Assembly: GCF_030409685.1 (NCBI RefSeq)
Contig: NZ_JAUFQJ010000013.1
Span: forward strand, 228,322-292,321
DNA length: 64,000 nucleotides
Direction of reading: 5' to 3'
Origin: Ferruginibacter paludis
Lineage (GTDB): Bacteria > Bacteroidota > Bacteroidia > Chitinophagales > Chitinophagaceae
Position numbers and translations under genes: made by a program. Shown here in pieces: positions 63,141 to 64,000 of the stretch (the first letter of the stretch is position 1; every line of letters starts with the position of its first letter). A model generated the notes under the pieces. That model had not been told where the DNA came from and searched no databases. It saw only the letters and a list, made by a program, of their open reading frames with translations.

Positions 63141-63230
63141 GTACTTAGCATATGCGTAATATGCTGCATACGGTGGTAGCCAAACAAGGCAGTCCGCACT
63201 AACGTACTACCTTAAAAGTATTAATCCAGG

Positions 63231-63305
63231 GAAAATTGTCCATGCCATTGCGTTAATCCTCCATTCTATTTCCTGTTGTTTAGTGTCAACTTTGTACTGT
63301 CAAAA
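63231..63305 (+). promoter_or_regulatory. Duplicated promoter/operator unit, copy 2
   Basis: The segment 63231-63270 (starting GAAAATTGTCCAT, containing ATTGCGT and ATCCTCCATT) matches copy 1. It is followed at the same distance by CAACTTTGTACTGTCAA, parallel to GCATCTTTGCACTGTCAA in copy 1. The thioredoxin-like gene starts at 63331. Confidence 0.65.
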
Positions 63306-63330
63306 AAAGATAAATGATAAAATTTATACA

Positions 63331-63966
63331 ATGGAAACAGGAGCTGAGATAATAACGCTAAAGAAATCTGATTACGAACGGTATTTACAAAAAGGAATTG
63401 GATACAATCAATACAAGCAGCAGATGGCAGCAGATCTGGCTACGAATGCGAACTCAAAAATTAAAGAATACATCAACCTGAACCAACGCCGGATGTACCG
63501 GGTTGAAAAAACTTTTGAGATTTCTGCGCAGTTGGCGGAGCAAATTAAAAACCTGAAACATAAAACTTATTGGTTGATATTGACAGAACACTGGTGTGGA
63601 GATGCATCGCAAACATTGCCGGTTTTTAACGCCCTGTCAGAAATGAGTAATGGCAAAATTGAAATGAAATTGGTATACCGGGATCAAAACCCTGAATTGA
63701 TGGATGCATACCTTACCAATGAAACCAGGTCCATTCCAAAACTGATTCAATTGGATGAACACTTTAATGTGACTGCTTTCTGGGGGCCAAGACCTTCGGT
63801 GGCGCAGCAATTGGTAAAGGAGTTAAAATCCAATCCGGCAACAGCTGCCACTTATGCAAATGAATTGCATTTGTGGTATGCAAGAGACAAGCAAAAATCA
63901 CTTGAATCAGAAATAGCAAAACTTATTTACCGGGCTAAATTATTTTGTCCCGATTGTTTATCATAA
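63331..63966 (+). CDS. Thioredoxin-family protein (Thioredoxin_9 type)
   Basis: The 211-aa protein has a thioredoxin fold with the single-Cys motif EHWCGDASQTLPVF (C89), VYRDQNPELMDAYL, SIPKLIQLDEHFNV and a C-terminal CPDC pair. It matches the PF14595 type, in which WCGD replaces WCxxC. It probably acts in redox control together with the AhpD-like protein under a shared regulator. ATG 63331 is preferred; an upstream in-frame ATG at 63283 would lie over the -7 region. Confidence 0.88.
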   Translation: METGAEIITLKKSDYERYLQKGIGYNQYKQQMAADLATNANSKIKEYINLNQRRMYRVEKTFEISAQLAEQIKNLKHKTYWLILTEHWCGDASQTLPVFNALSEMSNGKIEMKLVYRDQNPELMDAYLTNETRSIPKLIQLDEHFNVTAFWGPRPSVAQQLVKELKSNPATAATYANELHLWYARDKQKSLESEIAKLIYRAKLFCPDCLS

Positions 63967-63982
63967 TTAAAAAATCAACACC

Positions 63983-64000
63983 ATGGAACAAAAACTTCCA
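63983..64000 (+). CDS. Start of a further gene (cut by window end)
   Basis: ATG at 63983 opens MEQKLP after an A-rich leader, 14 nt past the thioredoxin-like gene's stop. Only six codons are visible, so no family can be given; it is probably co-transcribed with the preceding gene. Confidence 0.4.

Noticed and set aside
1..64000. tRNA, rRNA, CRISPR array, transposase and integrase genes
   Set aside because: None was recognised by eye; a covariance-model and profile search would be needed to exclude small RNAs fully.

Overview
The window looks like a Bacteroidota genome, most likely a Chitinophagaceae-like member. It is AT-rich. Its promoters carry the Bacteroidota -7 box TAnnTTTG (20489, 45190, 15728), A-rich leaders stand in for Shine-Dalgarno sites, and it has RHS proteins of the DUF6443/DUF5977 type, a LytS/LytTR pair and DUF932/SSB/RadC accessory genes. 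No rRNA, tRNA, CRISPR array, transposase or integrase was seen.

Layout. (1) 1-12.6 kb: the start of a secreted repeat protein (minus strand), then an RHS locus. The RHS locus holds an outer-membrane coiled-coil protein, a toxin-less RHS-like protein with DUF5977, a Cys-less peroxidase-like protein, a 1539-aa RHS polymorphic toxin with a putative GIY-YIG-like tip, its candidate immunity gene, and a decayed RHS core remnant. (2) 12.6-20.4 kb: accessory genes of the kind carried by Bacteroidota mobile elements (SSB, DUF932, RadC) with a truncated GHKL ATPase, an HNH protein, a 928-aa PIN-domain protein and two nested inverted-repeat structures. (3) 20.4-31.9 kb: one tightly coupled ten-gene operon in which a type I restriction-modification system (half hsdS, hsdM, hsdS ... 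hsdR, ygjP-like peptidase) is interrupted between hsdS and hsdR by four TIR genes (five TIR domains) and a SLOG-domain gene, i.e. a Thoeris-like NAD-signalling module. (4) 32-37.5 kb: LytTR regulator, LytS-type kinase, membrane protein and lipoprotein on the minus strand, then two secreted proteins. (5) 37.7-42.9 kb: a HIRAN pseudogene and a mobilisation module (candidate oriT, MobC-like protein, MOBP relaxase, coupling ATPase). (6) 43-51.4 kb: PIF1-like helicase, then an operon of XRE regulator, Cas4-like nuclease, long prokaryotic Argonaute with a complete DEDD tetrad, a HExxH metallopeptidase and small genes, followed by the wreck of another hsdM. (7) 52.2-61.1 kb: an eight-gene, visibly more GC-rich redox and membrane operon (DUF362, GMC oxidoreductase, metallophosphoesterase, FAD-linked oxidase, DUF4403 lipoprotein). 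(8) 62.5-64 kb: an AhpD-like protein and a thioredoxin-like protein, each behind a copy of the same promoter/operator unit.

Regions 2 to 6 read as one composite defence and mobilisation island. It combines NAD-based TIR signalling coupled to restriction, nucleic-acid-guided interference by Argonaute with a partner nuclease, PIN/HNH nucleases, and genes for its own transfer. Truncated genes at its edges (RHS core, GHKL, hsdM, HIRAN) suggest repeated turnover. The two main candidates for an undescribed system are the TIR/SLOG block inside the type I operon and the Argonaute/Cas4-like nuclease/metallopeptidase operon.
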